A stretch of 64,000 nucleotides of DNA from Pseudonocardia nematodicida (GCF_040105385.1 NZ_JBEDNQ010000014.1:124001-188000); one strand, 5' to 3'. Positions 17,658 through 26,062 are shown, numbered from the stretch's first letter. A program made the numbers and translations. The notes: a model not told the origin generated them from the letters alone.

Positions 17658-18272
17658 GTGCCGCAGGGCCAGGTCGCCAGTGTCCCCACCGACGGGCTGA
17701 CCACCCGCCAGCGTCGCAACCGCCCGCTGCTGGTGGTGCACACCGGCGCCATGAAGGGGAAGTCGACCGCCGCCTTCGGGACGGCGCTGCGCGGCTGGAA
17801 CCAGGGCTGGTCGATCGCCGTGTTCCAGTTCGTCAAGTCCGCGAAGTGGAAGGTCGGCGAGGAGGAGGCGTTCCGCGCGCTCGGCACGGTGCACGAGCAG
17901 ACCGGCCAGGGCGGGCCGGTCGAGTGGCACAAGATGGGGTCGGGCTGGTCCTGGTCGCGCAGGTCCGGCACCGAGGCCGACCACGCCGCCGACGCCGCCG
18001 AGGGCTGGGCCGAGATCCGCCGCCGCATCTCCGCCGGTGCGCACGACCTCTACGTGCTCGACGAGTTCACCTACCCGCTGAAGTGGGGCTGGATCGACGT
18101 CGACGAGGTCGTCGCGACCCTGGCCGACCGGCCCGGGCACCAGCACGTGATCGTCACCGGCAGGGACGCCCCGCCGGCGCTGGTCGAGGCCGCGGACCTG
18201 GTCATGGAGACCACGAAGATCAAGCATCCGATGGACGCCGGGCAGAAGGGGCAGCGGGGGATCGAGTGGTGA
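17658..18272 (+). CDS. cobO: Cob(I)yrinic acid a,c-diamide adenosyltransferase (CobO/BtuR)
   Basis: A 204-residue CobA/CobO/BtuR-type enzyme that transfers the 5'-deoxyadenosyl group of ATP to the corrin cobalt. The P-loop GAMKGKSTAAFG is at about residues 31-42, followed by WNQGW, VFQFVKS and the Walker B-like LYVLDEFTYPL. A GAGAGGAGAG ribosome-binding site precedes the GTG. It sits 18 bases after the chelatase gene and 4 bases before cobB, in one operon. Confidence 0.95.
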   Translation: MPQGQVASVPTDGLTTRQRRNRPLLVVHTGAMKGKSTAAFGTALRGWNQGWSIAVFQFVKSAKWKVGEEEAFRALGTVHEQTGQGGPVEWHKMGSGWSWSRRSGTEADHAADAAEGWAEIRRRISAGAHDLYVLDEFTYPLKWGWIDVDEVVATLADRPGHQHVIVTGRDAPPALVEAADLVMETTKIKHPMDAGQKGQRGIEW

Positions 18273-18276
18273 GCGC

Positions 18277-19710
18277 GTGACCGCCCCGCGCGCGCTGGTG
18301 GTCGCGGCGCCGTCGTCGGGCAGCGGGAAGACGACCGTCGCCACCGGGATCATGGCGGCGCTGCACCGGCGCGGGACGCGGGTCGCGCCGTTCAAGGTCG
18401 GGCCCGACTACATCGACCCCGGCTATCACACGCTGGCCGCGGGACGGCCCGGCCGCAACCTCGACGTCGTGCTGCAGGGGCCCGACCGGCTCGCGCCGCT
18501 GGCGCGGCACGGTGCGCGCGGTGCGGACGTCGCCGTCGTCGAGGGGGTCATGGGGCTGTTCGACGGCCGGATCCCGGACGGCGCCGGGAGCACCGCGCAG
18601 GTCGCCGCCGCGCTGGGGGCCCCGGTGGTGCTGGTGGTCGACGTGCGCGGGCAGGCCCGCTCGCTGGCCGCGCTGCTGCACGGGTTCCGGTCGTTCGACT
18701 CCTCGATCGAGCTCGCCGGTGTGGTCCTCAACCGGGTCGGCTCCGAGCGGCACGCCGAGGTGCTGCGTGCGGCCGCCGACGAGGTGGGGCTGCCGGTGCT
18801 CGGCGCGGTGCCCCGGCGCGCGGAGCTGGCGGTGCCGTCGCGGCACCTCGGCCTGGTCACCGCGGCCGAGCACGGAGCCGCCGCGACGGCCGCGGTGGAC
18901 GCGATGGCGGAGCTGGTCGCCGCACATGTGGACCTGGACGCGCTCGTCGGGCTCGCCCGGCCGCTGCCGCAGGGGCCGGCCTGGGACCCGGCCGCCGAGA
19001 TCGCCGCCGTCCGCCCCGGGCCCACCGACGGCCCCCTCGTCGCTCCCGTCGCCGCCGGGACGGGCCCGCTCGTGGCACGGGCAGTGGTGGGGACGAGGGC
19101 GGGTGCCGGGTACCGGCCGGTGGTCGCGCTGGCCGGTGGGCCGGCGTTCGGGTTCGGGTACGCCGAGCACGCCGAGCTGCTCGCGGCCGCGGGGGCCGAG
19201 GTCGTCGCCGTCGACCCGTTGCGGGACCCGCACCTGCCCGAGCGGACCGCCGCGCTGGTGCTGCCCGGCGGATTCCCCGAGGAGCACGTCGGCGCGTTGG
19301 GGGACAACGCATCGCTGCGCGCGGAGGTGGCGGCACTGGCCGCGTCCGGGGCGCCGGTGCACGCCGAGTGCGGCGGGCTGCTCTACCTGTGCCGGGACCT
19401 CGACGGCACCCCGATGTGCGGGGTGCTCGACGCCTCCGCCGCGATGACCCCGCGGCTCACGCTCGGCTACCGGGAGGCGGTCGCCGTGTCGCCGTCGGCG
19501 GCGTTCCCCGCCGGGAGCCGGGTCGGGGCGCACGAGTTCCACCGGTGCGCGGTCACCCCGCGCGCCGGCGCGGCCCCGGCCTGGGCCTGGCGCGGGGGCG
19601 AGCCCGAGGGTTTCGTCTCCGGCGGGGTGCACGCGTCGTTCCTGCACGCCCACCCCGCGGGCGTCCCGGCCGCCGTCGCCCGGTTCGTCGCCGCCGCGGC
19701 GGGCCGATGA
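18277..19710 (+). CDS. cobB: Cobyrinic acid a,c-diamide synthase (CobB)
   Basis: A 477-residue glutamine-dependent enzyme with an ATP-binding N-terminal domain (SSGSGKTTVATG near residue 12, FKVGPDYIDPGYH) and a C-terminal amidotransferase domain (LPGGFPEEH, and the nucleophilic Cys in HAECGGLLYL). It amidates the a and c side chains of cobyrinic acid. The GTG start lies four bases after the cobO stop and its own stop overlaps the next ATG. Confidence 0.95.
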   Translation: MTAPRALVVAAPSSGSGKTTVATGIMAALHRRGTRVAPFKVGPDYIDPGYHTLAAGRPGRNLDVVLQGPDRLAPLARHGARGADVAVVEGVMGLFDGRIPDGAGSTAQVAAALGAPVVLVVDVRGQARSLAALLHGFRSFDSSIELAGVVLNRVGSERHAEVLRAAADEVGLPVLGAVPRRAELAVPSRHLGLVTAAEHGAAATAAVDAMAELVAAHVDLDALVGLARPLPQGPAWDPAAEIAAVRPGPTDGPLVAPVAAGTGPLVARAVVGTRAGAGYRPVVALAGGPAFGFGYAEHAELLAAAGAEVVAVDPLRDPHLPERTAALVLPGGFPEEHVGALGDNASLRAEVAALAASGAPVHAECGGLLYLCRDLDGTPMCGVLDASAAMTPRLTLGYREAVAVSPSAAFPAGSRVGAHEFHRCAVTPRAGAAPAWAWRGGEPEGFVSGGVHASFLHAHPAGVPAAVARFVAAAAGR

Positions 19711-20150
19711 TCGACGGTTCCGGCGCGCAGCGTTCGGGAGACGAACGCCCCGCTCCGGAACCGGTGATCACGCTCGTCGTGGGGGTGGGGTTGCGGCCCG
19801 GGACGCCGGCGTCGGCGGTGCGGGCGCTGCTGGACGACGTCGCGGTGCGGCACGGGCTGGATCTCACCGGGGCGGAGGTGGCGACGCTGGACCGGCGGGC
19901 GCGGGAGCCGGGGTTGTGCGCCGCCGTCGCGCCGGTGGTGCCGCGGGGGTACCCGGCCGCCGAGCTCGCCGCGGTGGCGGTGCCGTCGCCGGATCCCCGG
20001 GTCGCCGACGCGACCGGGACGCCGAGTGTCGCCGAGGCGGCGGCGCTGCGGGCGGCTGGCCCGGATGCCGAGCTGGTGGTGCCGAAGACCACGGGGGACG
20101 GGGTGACGGTCGCCGTCGCCCGGCCACCGGGGTCGCCCGCGACCGGCTGA
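19707..20150 (+). CDS. CobE / CbiG C-terminal-domain protein
   Basis: A 147-residue protein matching the small CobE/CbiG-C domain: the VVGVGLRPGTPASAV opening, a central SVAEAAAL segment and a C-terminal beta-strand are family features. CobE is linked to cobalamin synthesis with an uncertain catalytic role; CbiG opens the ring lactone in the anaerobic route. Only the C-terminal domain is present here, and the N-terminal CbiG domain is absent, favouring CobE. The ATG overlaps the cobB stop (ATGA). The first 20 residues are extra. Confidence 0.8.
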   Translation: MIDGSGAQRSGDERPAPEPVITLVVGVGLRPGTPASAVRALLDDVAVRHGLDLTGAEVATLDRRAREPGLCAAVAPVVPRGYPAAELAAVAVPSPDPRVADATGTPSVAEAAALRAAGPDAELVVPKTTGDGVTVAVARPPGSPATG

Positions 20151-20334
20151 GGCGTTCCGGCCGGTGGTGTGGGGTTGGCCTCCCGACGCTTCGGCCCCGC
20201 CCGCCCGGGCCGTTATCCTCGATCGTCGCCGCCGGGCGGGATCCGGTGCGGCGCCGCGGGACCCGCCGTCGTGACCCGGGAGGCCGGGAGCGGCAGGCAG
20301 CCGTCCGGGTGCGGACCCCGGGAGAGGAACGTCG

Positions 20335-21555
20335 TTGAGCGCGCAGCACGAGCAGTACCTGGCCGGTCTGGACCTGTCCGGCCGCCGGGTCGTCGTCGTC
20401 GGCGGGGGACAGGTCGCGCAGCGCCGGGTCGCCCGGCTGATCGCGGCCGGGGCGGACGTCGAGGTCGTCTCGCCCGAGGTCACCCCGGCCGTCGAGGGCA
20501 TGGCCTCCGCCGGTGAGATCACCTGGACTGCGCGCGGCTACACCGGCGGCGATCTCGACGGCGCCTGGTACGTGATCGCCGCGACCGACGACCCGGGCGT
20601 CAACGCCGCGGTCACCGCCGAGGCGGAGCGCTCCCGGACGTTCTGCGTCCGCGCCGACGACGGCGCGCTGGGCACCGCGGTCACCCCGGCCACCGGCGGG
20701 TTCGACGGGATGACCGTCGGGGTGCTGGCCCGCGGTGCGCACCGTCGCTCGGCCGCGGTCCGGACCGCGCTGGTCGAGGCGCTGGCGGCCGGCGTCGTCG
20801 ACGACTCCGCCGAGCCCCCGCAGCCGGGCGTCGCGCTGGTCGGCGGCGGCCCGGGCGACCCCGAGCTGATCACCGTGCGCGGGCGGCGGCTGCTGGCCCG
20901 CGCGGACGTCGTCGTCGCCGACCGGCTGGGCCCCCGGGACCTGATCGACGAGCTCTCCCCGGACGTCGAGGTCATCGACGCCTCCAAGATCCCCTACGGC
21001 CGCGCCATGGCCCAGGAGAAGATCAACGAGCTGCTCGTCGAGCACGCCCGGGCCGGCCGGTTCGTGGTGCGGCTCAAGGGCGGTGACCCGTTCGTCTACG
21101 GCCGCGGGTTCGAGGAGGTCCAGGCCTGCGCCGCGGCCGGGGTGCCGGTGACCGTCGTCCCGGGGATCACCAGCGCGTTCGCCGCGCCCGCCGTCGCCGG
21201 GACGCCGGTGAGCCACCGCGGGGTGGCGCACGAGATCGTCGTCGTGTCCGGGCACGTCGCGCCCGGTGACCCGCGCAGCCTCACCGACTGGCCGGCGCTC
21301 GGCCGGATGCGCGGCACGATCGTGCTGATGATGGCGGTGGAGCGGATCGGCCGGTTCGCCGACGTGCTCGTCGAGCACGGCCGCGACCCGCGGACCCCGG
21401 TGCTGATCGTGCAGGACGCCACCACCCGCATCCAGCGCTCGGTGCGCACCACGCTGGCCGCGGCCGAGCAGGCCGCCGCGGAGCAGGAGATCAGCCCGCC
21501 CGCGATCGTCGTGATCGGCCCGGTCGCCGGGCTGGAGGCACCGGTCGGCGGGTGA
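20335..21555 (+). CDS. cobA: Siroheme-synthase-like fusion: precorrin-2 dehydrogenase plus uroporphyrinogen-III C-methyltransferase
   Basis: A 406-residue fusion. Residues 1-150 form a CysG-N domain with the NAD motif VVVVGGGQVAQRR (precorrin-2 dehydrogenase and possibly ferrochelatase). Residues from about 160 on are the SAM-dependent methyltransferase that makes precorrin-2 (VALVGGGPGDPEL, VVRLKGGDPFVYGRG, VVPGITSA). It can feed siroheme and cobalamin. The start is TTG with GGAGAGGAAC upstream. The 184 bases before it, which hold no gene, probably contain its promoter. The gene lies directly before the cobalamin riboswitch, but that element is downstream of it. Confidence 0.92.
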   Translation: MSAQHEQYLAGLDLSGRRVVVVGGGQVAQRRVARLIAAGADVEVVSPEVTPAVEGMASAGEITWTARGYTGGDLDGAWYVIAATDDPGVNAAVTAEAERSRTFCVRADDGALGTAVTPATGGFDGMTVGVLARGAHRRSAAVRTALVEALAAGVVDDSAEPPQPGVALVGGGPGDPELITVRGRRLLARADVVVADRLGPRDLIDELSPDVEVIDASKIPYGRAMAQEKINELLVEHARAGRFVVRLKGGDPFVYGRGFEEVQACAAAGVPVTVVPGITSAFAAPAVAGTPVSHRGVAHEIVVVSGHVAPGDPRSLTDWPALGRMRGTIVLMMAVERIGRFADVLVEHGRDPRTPVLIVQDATTRIQRSVRTTLAAAEQAAAEQEISPPAIVVIGPVAGLEAPVGG

Positions 21556-21587
21556 GTTGACCCGCGCCGTCGCGCGTGATGGGCTCT

Positions 21588-21742
21588 CCCACGACGACGG
21601 TGCAGGAAGCCGGTGCGAGTCCGGCGCGGTCCCGCCACTGTCACCGGGGAGCGCCTCCCCATGTCACGGCCACTGCCGCACGCCGGTGGGAAGGCCGGGG
21701 AGGGGTGTCGATCCGGGAGCCAGGACACTGGCCGTCGTCGCA
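21588..21742 (+). promoter_or_regulatory. Cobalamin (B12) riboswitch
   Basis: The RNA contains the B12-box-like core: a GAAGCCGGTGCGAGTCCGG segment at about 21606-21624, then GCGGTCCCGCCACTGT (21625-21640), ACCGGGGAGC, and the 3' conserved GGGAGCCAGGACACTGGCC (21714-21732). This order and these strings are hallmarks of adenosylcobalamin riboswitches. A short hairpin (GAGGGCGCGGACCCTC) follows, directly before a GAGGAGGA ribosome-binding site, which suggests control of translation initiation. It precedes one gene only. Outer limits are approximate. Confidence 0.93.
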
Positions 21743-21787
21743 CGGTTCCCATGCTGTGAGGGCGCGGACCCTCGAGGAGGACACGCG

Positions 21788-22171
21788 ATGTACGACGACG
21801 CACGCCCGCTGCTCGACGTGCTCGGCACCGGACCGGACGACGACCCGTCCGGCCCGCCCGCCGAGTACCTGCTGGCCGAGGCCGACACCGTCTTCACCTT
21901 CGGCCACGGCCCGGAGTCCGTGGCACTGTTCTACGCCGAGGCCTGGCGGGTCGAGCCGGTCCCCGCCCGCGACGCCGTCGCCCGGATCGCGGCCTGGGCC
22001 GCCGGGAGCCCGGCGGGACGCGCGGTGCTGGTGGCCGACGGCGACCCGGCCGCCGACGTGGCCCTCGGCGCCGTGCTGGACGGCCTCGGCCGCGCCGTCC
22101 CGGCGCTGGCGGTGCGGGCGCCCGCCGGTGCACGGGTGACCCGGCCGCACGGCAGCCCGCTGCCCGGCTGA
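21788..22171 (+). CDS. Unknown 127-residue protein under a B12 riboswitch
   Basis: Not recognised. The protein is small, acidic at the N-terminus and alanine-rich, with no cysteine, no membrane segment and no obvious cofactor motif. A central stretch (TVFTFGHGPESVALFYAEAW) and a later hydrophobic strand plus VADGDPAADVALG look like a single alpha/beta domain. The ATG at 21788 has a GAGGAGGA site eight bases upstream. The next gene is convergent, so this is a monocistronic riboswitch target. By the usual logic it is repressed when adenosylcobalamin is plentiful, which suggests a role in cobalamin or cobalt supply, or as a B12-independent substitute. That is inference only. Confidence 0.8.
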   Translation: MYDDARPLLDVLGTGPDDDPSGPPAEYLLAEADTVFTFGHGPESVALFYAEAWRVEPVPARDAVARIAAWAAGSPAGRAVLVADGDPAADVALGAVLDGLGRAVPALAVRAPAGARVTRPHGSPLPG

Positions 22172-22204
22172 CCCCGGCGTTCCCCGCCCCTGTCCCGAGG
22201 TGTG

Positions 22205-23767
22205 TCAGGGCTGCTCTGCGAGGTCGGCCGGCCGCCAGCTGAGCAGGGGGTCGGCGCGGCACAGGTCCGGGTCGGCGGCGTCCAGGGTGCGGGTGCGGCC
22301 CGGACCGGTCGCCACCGTCTCGAACCGGACCGTGACCCGGCCGTGCCCGGCGCCCTGCACCCAGCCGTGGCCGTGCCCGGGATGGCGCACGTCGTCCCCG
22401 GCGCGCCACGGCCGGTCCGGATCGGGATGGTCGCCGGGCGCCGGATCGGGGAGGTCCGGGGCGACGTCGTGCTCCGGGGCCGACATCGTCGGATGGTCCC
22501 GGACGACCGGCTCCGCCCGGACGGACACGTCGGGCACCGGATCGTCCGGCTCCCCGGACAGCGTCCGCACGACCGCCGCGTCGCCGGTGCTGCGACCGCC
22601 GGCCCCGACGGGAACGGCGCCTGCCGCGGTCCCCGGCCCGTCCCCGTCGGTATCGGGGAGGTGGGCGGTGAGCGGGGCCGTCGTCCACCCCTGCGCCGAG
22701 GGGACCGCGTCGAACAGCGCCAGGGGCGGCTCGTCCCCGAACCCGGACACCGACACGCCCAGCAACCGCACCCCGCCCTCGCCGACGGCGGTCTCCGCCA
22801 GCCGCTGCGCCATCGCCGTCAGCGTGGACAGCTCCCGGCCGGCGAACGGCGTCGTCTCGGACCGTGTCGTCGTCACGAAGTCCCCGGTCCGGGCCTTCAC
22901 GGTGACCGTGCGGGCGGCGCGGCCGTCGGCGACCAGCCGGCGGTGCACCGCCTCGGTGATCGTCGCGATCGCGTCGTGCACGGCGGTCATCGCGGTCAGG
23001 TCGGTGTCGAACGTGGTCTCGGCGCTGATCTGTTTCGCGGCGCCACGCGGGGCGACCGGGCGCGCGTCGATCCCGCGGGCCAGCCGGTGCAGCTCGGTGC
23101 CGACCGCACTGCCGAGCACCCCGGTGACCTCGCGGCCGTCCATCGCGGCGAGCTGGCCGATCGTGTCGATCCCGATCTTCCGCAGCGCCTCGCCGGAGAC
23201 CGGCCCGATGCCCCACAGCGACCGGACCGGCAGGGGCGCCAGGACGTCGTCCTGCTCGGCGTGCGGGATGACCCGCAGCCCGTCCGGCTTGGCCAGCTCG
23301 GAGGCGATCTTGGCGATCTGCTTGCCGGATCCCGCGCCGACCGACGCCGCGAGCCCGGTCCGCTCCCGTACCGCCGCGCGCAGCCCGGTGGCGAACTCCT
23401 CGACCTCGGCCGGTCCTGCCCCGGCCAGCGACGGCGGCTCGAGGAACGCCTCGTCCACCGACACCGGCTCGAGTACCGGGGAGGCCTCGGCGAGCACGGC
23501 CATGACCTCGTCGGACACCGCCTTGTAGAGCGGGAACCGGGGCGGCAGGACGGTGGCGTGCGGGCAGCGCCGCCGGGCCTGGCCCATCGGCATCGCCGAG
23601 CGCGCCCCGTACTCGCGGGCCTGGTAGCTCGCCCCGGCGACGACGCCGCGCGGCCCGAGCCCGCCGACCAGCACCGGCCGCTGCGCGAGCGTCGGGCGGG
23701 TCAGCTGCTCCACGGACGCGAAGAACGCGTCCATGTCCAGGTGCAGCACCCACCGTGCGTCGCTCAC
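22205..23767 (-). CDS. dinB: DNA polymerase IV (Y-family, DinB1/DinX type)
   Basis: A 520-residue translesion polymerase. The catalytic DMDAFFASVE (about residues 11-20, with a normal Phe steric gate) and SVDEAFLE are intact, followed by helix-hairpin-helix (LWGIGPVSGEALRKIGI) and little-finger domains. Beyond about residue 360 there is a long, acidic Pro/Gly/Asp-rich linker and a small C-terminal module (VRHPGHGHGWVQG) that resembles the tail of actinobacterial DinX proteins. The GTG at 23767 was chosen because SDARWVLHLDMD is the family N-terminus. It lies ten bases after the phosphopantetheinyl transferase gene on the same strand. Confidence 0.92.
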   Translation of the reverse strand: MSDARWVLHLDMDAFFASVEQLTRPTLAQRPVLVGGLGPRGVVAGASYQAREYGARSAMPMGQARRRCPHATVLPPRFPLYKAVSDEVMAVLAEASPVLEPVSVDEAFLEPPSLAGAGPAEVEEFATGLRAAVRERTGLAASVGAGSGKQIAKIASELAKPDGLRVIPHAEQDDVLAPLPVRSLWGIGPVSGEALRKIGIDTIGQLAAMDGREVTGVLGSAVGTELHRLARGIDARPVAPRGAAKQISAETTFDTDLTAMTAVHDAIATITEAVHRRLVADGRAARTVTVKARTGDFVTTTRSETTPFAGRELSTLTAMAQRLAETAVGEGGVRLLGVSVSGFGDEPPLALFDAVPSAQGWTTAPLTAHLPDTDGDGPGTAAGAVPVGAGGRSTGDAAVVRTLSGEPDDPVPDVSVRAEPVVRDHPTMSAPEHDVAPDLPDPAPGDHPDPDRPWRAGDDVRHPGHGHGWVQGAGHGRVTVRFETVATGPGRTRTLDAADPDLCRADPLLSWRPADLAEQP

Positions 23768-23777
23768 CCCCGCATTG

Positions 23778-24488
23778 TCACCCCGGGCACCGACAGCGCT
23801 GTGTCGCCTCCAGGACGCTGTCGCCGTCGGCGACCACGATCGGTGGTGCGGCCTCCCCGGCACCGGCGACGGCGCCCGGGTGGTCGCCGTACGGGGTCAC
23901 GACGTCGGCCACCCACCACGACCCGTCGACGTCGCGCCAGTCCAGGACCTCGGCCGGGGTGCCCGGCGCGGAGAGGGTGATCGCGTCCATCGGGCTGGCC
24001 AGGCCCTCGCCGGTGGCCTTGAGCAGGGCCTCCTTGCGGGTCCAGGCGACCAGGAAGGACCCGGTGTCCCAGGTGTGGGCGTCCCGTTCGGCGGGCGAGA
24101 GCGCGTGCTCGGTGAGGCCGTCGAGGCCGGACAGGGCACGGTGCCCCTCGACGTCCAACCCGACCGGACCGGTCCCGAGCGCGACGCCGACGAGCCGGCC
24201 CGAGTGGGTCATCGAGAAGCCGGGCGTCCCGCCGCGGCCGGCCAGGCGGGGTTTGCCGTGCGGCTTCCCGCAGCGGCAGGTGCGGTCGATGTCCAGCGTG
24301 GCCGGGTCGGTCCCGAGCGCGTCCGCCAGCACCAGCCGGGCCAGCGCGTGCGCCGCCAGGTAGCGGGCGCGGTCGTCGTCGCGGCGCAGTGCCGCCATCC
24401 GCTCACGCTCGTGCGGGTCCAGGATCCCGGCCAGGTCCGGCCGGGACGTCGGGTCGATCGGCGAGGCCCACCAGACGGTCACGGTCAC
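23778..24488 (-). CDS. 4'-phosphopantetheinyl transferase superfamily protein
   Basis: A 236-residue Sfp-type enzyme, which moves phosphopantetheine from CoA to carrier proteins. Signature motifs are VGLDVEGHR and WTRKEALLKATGEG (about residues 145-158), with the upstream SMTHSG. The Sfp-type suggests partner synthases (polyketide, nonribosomal or fatty acid) somewhere in the genome; none are in the window. The C-terminus contains two Cys (RCRCPG), as well as CRCGKPHGKP in the middle. It is probably co-transcribed with the downstream polymerase gene. Confidence 0.9.
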   Translation of the reverse strand: MTVTVWWASPIDPTSRPDLAGILDPHERERMAALRRDDDRARYLAAHALARLVLADALGTDPATLDIDRTCRCGKPHGKPRLAGRGGTPGFSMTHSGRLVGVALGTGPVGLDVEGHRALSGLDGLTEHALSPAERDAHTWDTGSFLVAWTRKEALLKATGEGLASPMDAITLSAPGTPAEVLDWRDVDGSWWVADVVTPYGDHPGAVAGAGEAAPPIVVADGDSVLEATQRCRCPG

Positions 24489-24568
24489 CGGGTCAGCCTC
24501 GCACGCCGTCGTCGCACGTGATGCTGCTTCTTGCCAGGGGCGGGGTACGGATCGCAGGATCGGTGATC

Positions 24569-25489
24569 GTGAGTGTTGACCTCGATACCGGACTCCGTCC
24601 CCGATCCACCCCCGCGATCGACCTGCTGGAGGGCGAGCGCCTGCTGTGCCGCCTGCCCGGCGACGGACCCGACCGACCGTACGAGGCCTTCACCGTCACC
24701 CCGCTCGCCCGGACCCTCGGTGCCGAGATCACCGGCGTCGACCTGAGCCGGCCGCCGTCGCCCGAGCTGCTCGCCGAGATCCGGCGCGCGATGCTGGAGT
24801 GGAAGGTGCTGTTCTTCCCGGGCCAGCACCTGACCAGCGCGCAGCAGGTGGACTTCGGGCTGCTGTTCGGCGAGCTGGAGACCAACCCGCTGCTGGAGGC
24901 GGGGGACACCGCCGACGTCGTCCGGTTCGGCGCCGGACCGAAGACCTTCGAGAACATCTGGCACGTCGACACCAGTTTCCGCCCCGAGCCCGCGATGGGC
25001 GCGGTGCTGCGGATGGTCACCGCGCCGCCGTCCGGCGGGGACACGATGTGGGCCGACATGGCGGTCGCCTACGACAACCTCTCCGCCGGGGTGAAGTCCC
25101 GCATCGACGACGCCGTCGCGGTGCACGACATGGTCCCCGGCTTCGCCCGGTTCCTCGACCCGGCCAAGCTGGCCGAGCTCGAGGACACGTTCCCGCCGGT
25201 GACCCACCCGGTCGTCCGGACCCACCCGGAGACGGGGCGGCGGACGCTGTACGTGAACGCGTCCTTCACCACGCGGATCGTGGGCATGGAGCGATCCGAG
25301 TCCGACGAGCTGCTGCGGCACCTGTTCGCGCAGGCGCACGTGCCCGAGTACCAGGTCCGTTACCGGTGGGCCGAGGGCACGGTCGCGTTCTGGGACAACC
25401 GCGCCACCCAGCACTACGCGGTCGGCGACTACCACCCGCACAAGCGGGTCATGGAGCGCGTGGCGATCGCGGGGGACCGGCCCTTCTGA
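24569..25489 (+). CDS. TauD/TfdA-family Fe(II)/2-oxoglutarate dioxygenase
   Basis: A 306-residue nonheme iron dioxygenase. The HxD iron pair is in WHVDTSF (about residues 132-138) and the distal His lies in the C-terminal HPHKRVMERV; the 2-oxoglutarate-binding Arg follows it. Family members hydroxylate taurine, sulfate esters, herbicides or other small molecules; the substrate is unknown. GTG at 24569 was preferred (24563 is also possible); further upstream sequence is not family-like. It is divergent from the phosphopantetheinyl transferase gene and is followed by a hairpin. Confidence 0.9.
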   Translation: MSVDLDTGLRPRSTPAIDLLEGERLLCRLPGDGPDRPYEAFTVTPLARTLGAEITGVDLSRPPSPELLAEIRRAMLEWKVLFFPGQHLTSAQQVDFGLLFGELETNPLLEAGDTADVVRFGAGPKTFENIWHVDTSFRPEPAMGAVLRMVTAPPSGGDTMWADMAVAYDNLSAGVKSRIDDAVAVHDMVPGFARFLDPAKLAELEDTFPPVTHPVVRTHPETGRRTLYVNASFTTRIVGMERSESDELLRHLFAQAHVPEYQVRYRWAEGTVAFWDNRATQHYAVGDYHPHKRVMERVAIAGDRPF

Positions 25490-25497
25490 TCCTGACC

Positions 25498-25526
25498 GTG
25501 CGGGGCCGGGCGGTCCGGTCCCGCAC
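25498..25526 (+). terminator. Hairpin after the TauD gene
   Basis: A 12-bp stem (one G-T pair) with a 5-base loop begins nine bases after the stop codon. No T-run follows. It is a plausible intrinsic terminator for the dioxygenase gene. Confidence 0.6.
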
Positions 25527-25563
25527 GCAGGTCCGGCCTGATGGGGCGACGGCCGTGGCGCAC

Positions 25564-25665
25564 GTGCCGTGCCGAGACGCCGTGCCGTGCCGTGCCGTGC
25601 CGAGACGCACTGTGGCCCGGTCGTCCGCACGATCGCATCGTCGCGTCGCGTCGCGTCGCGTCGCG
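25564..25665. repeat. Simple 5-bp repeats (GTGCC and TCGCG)
   Basis: From 25564 to 25608 GTGCC units are interrupted by two copies of GAGACGC. From 25641 to 25665 there are five exact TCGCG copies. The open frames through this stretch are repeat products rather than genes. The whole interval from the end of the dioxygenase to the insertion-sequence relic holds no gene that can be supported. Confidence 0.8.
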
Positions 25666-25747
25666 GAGGTTCTGCCACGGCCGAGGCGTGGCGTGGTCGT
25701 GGGCTCGCGCGACGGCAATGTGCGGGGGAGTGGCCTGACGCGCGTGA

Positions 25748-26062
25748 TGTCTCAGCACATGGGTGACAGCTCACCGTTCGCAGGCGGGTGCCGGCGGACG
25801 GACCGGCCGGCGGGGGCGGCCGGGGTGTCGCGGTGGGGACCGGCGGCCGGTGGACAGGCGTGTTTGCGCAGGTCGTGGAACGGCGTGCGCGAGATGCCGT
25901 GCTCGGCGCAGAACGTCGGGACCGCACCCCGCGGTGCGTCGTTGGGCCAACGGCGAGATCGCGAGGCAGAGCTCGATGAGTTCATGGGCGGGCACCGGCG
26001 CAGCCTCGCGGCGGAGGTGCCACCACCGGCAACACCCACGGTGTCACCGATGTCCTGAGACA
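25748..26062. mobile_element. 315-bp insertion-sequence relic with terminal inverted repeats
   Basis: The left end reads TGTCTCAGCACATGGGTGACA (one base split: TGTCTCAGCACATGGGTGAC plus A, 25748-25768). The right end, read on the minus strand from 26062 to 26042, differs at only two of 21 positions (C8 to G, G14 to C). The element contains only the start of a transposase-like frame. The 3 bases TGA flank both ends, and GCCTGACGCG occurs outside both ends (25733-25742 and 26073-26082), possibly target-site traces. The repeats resemble those of IS481-type elements, but the family is uncertain. Confidence 0.8.
25752..25995 (-). pseudogene. Truncated, frameshifted transposase N-terminus
   Basis: On the minus strand a GTG at 25995 opens VPAHELIELCLAIS. 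At the same point the reading must shift by one base to continue as WPNDAPRGAVPTFCAEHGI and then SRTPFHDLRKHA, a helix-turn-helix resembling the N-terminus of DDE transposases. One extra C in CTCGCCGTTGG (about 25950) would explain the shift. The catalytic domain is absent. It lies inside the inverted repeats, so it is a dead remnant. The family call is tentative. Confidence 0.65.

Noticed and set aside
20151..20334. Possible second B12 riboswitch before cobA
   Set aside because: No GCCACTG-type or GAGCCAGGA-type core could be found; only general GC-rich hairpins.
21894..23753. 619-codon minus-strand frame overlapping DNA polymerase IV
   Set aside because: It is an out-of-frame shadow; the other frame on the same strand has intact polymerase motifs.
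25564..25665. Possible CRISPR-like array
   Set aside because: Units are 5-7 bases without spacers of constant length, so it is simple-sequence repetition.
25429..25758. Short open frames through the GTGCC/TCGCG tracts
   Set aside because: They are direct products of the simple repeats in several frames and have no start-site support.
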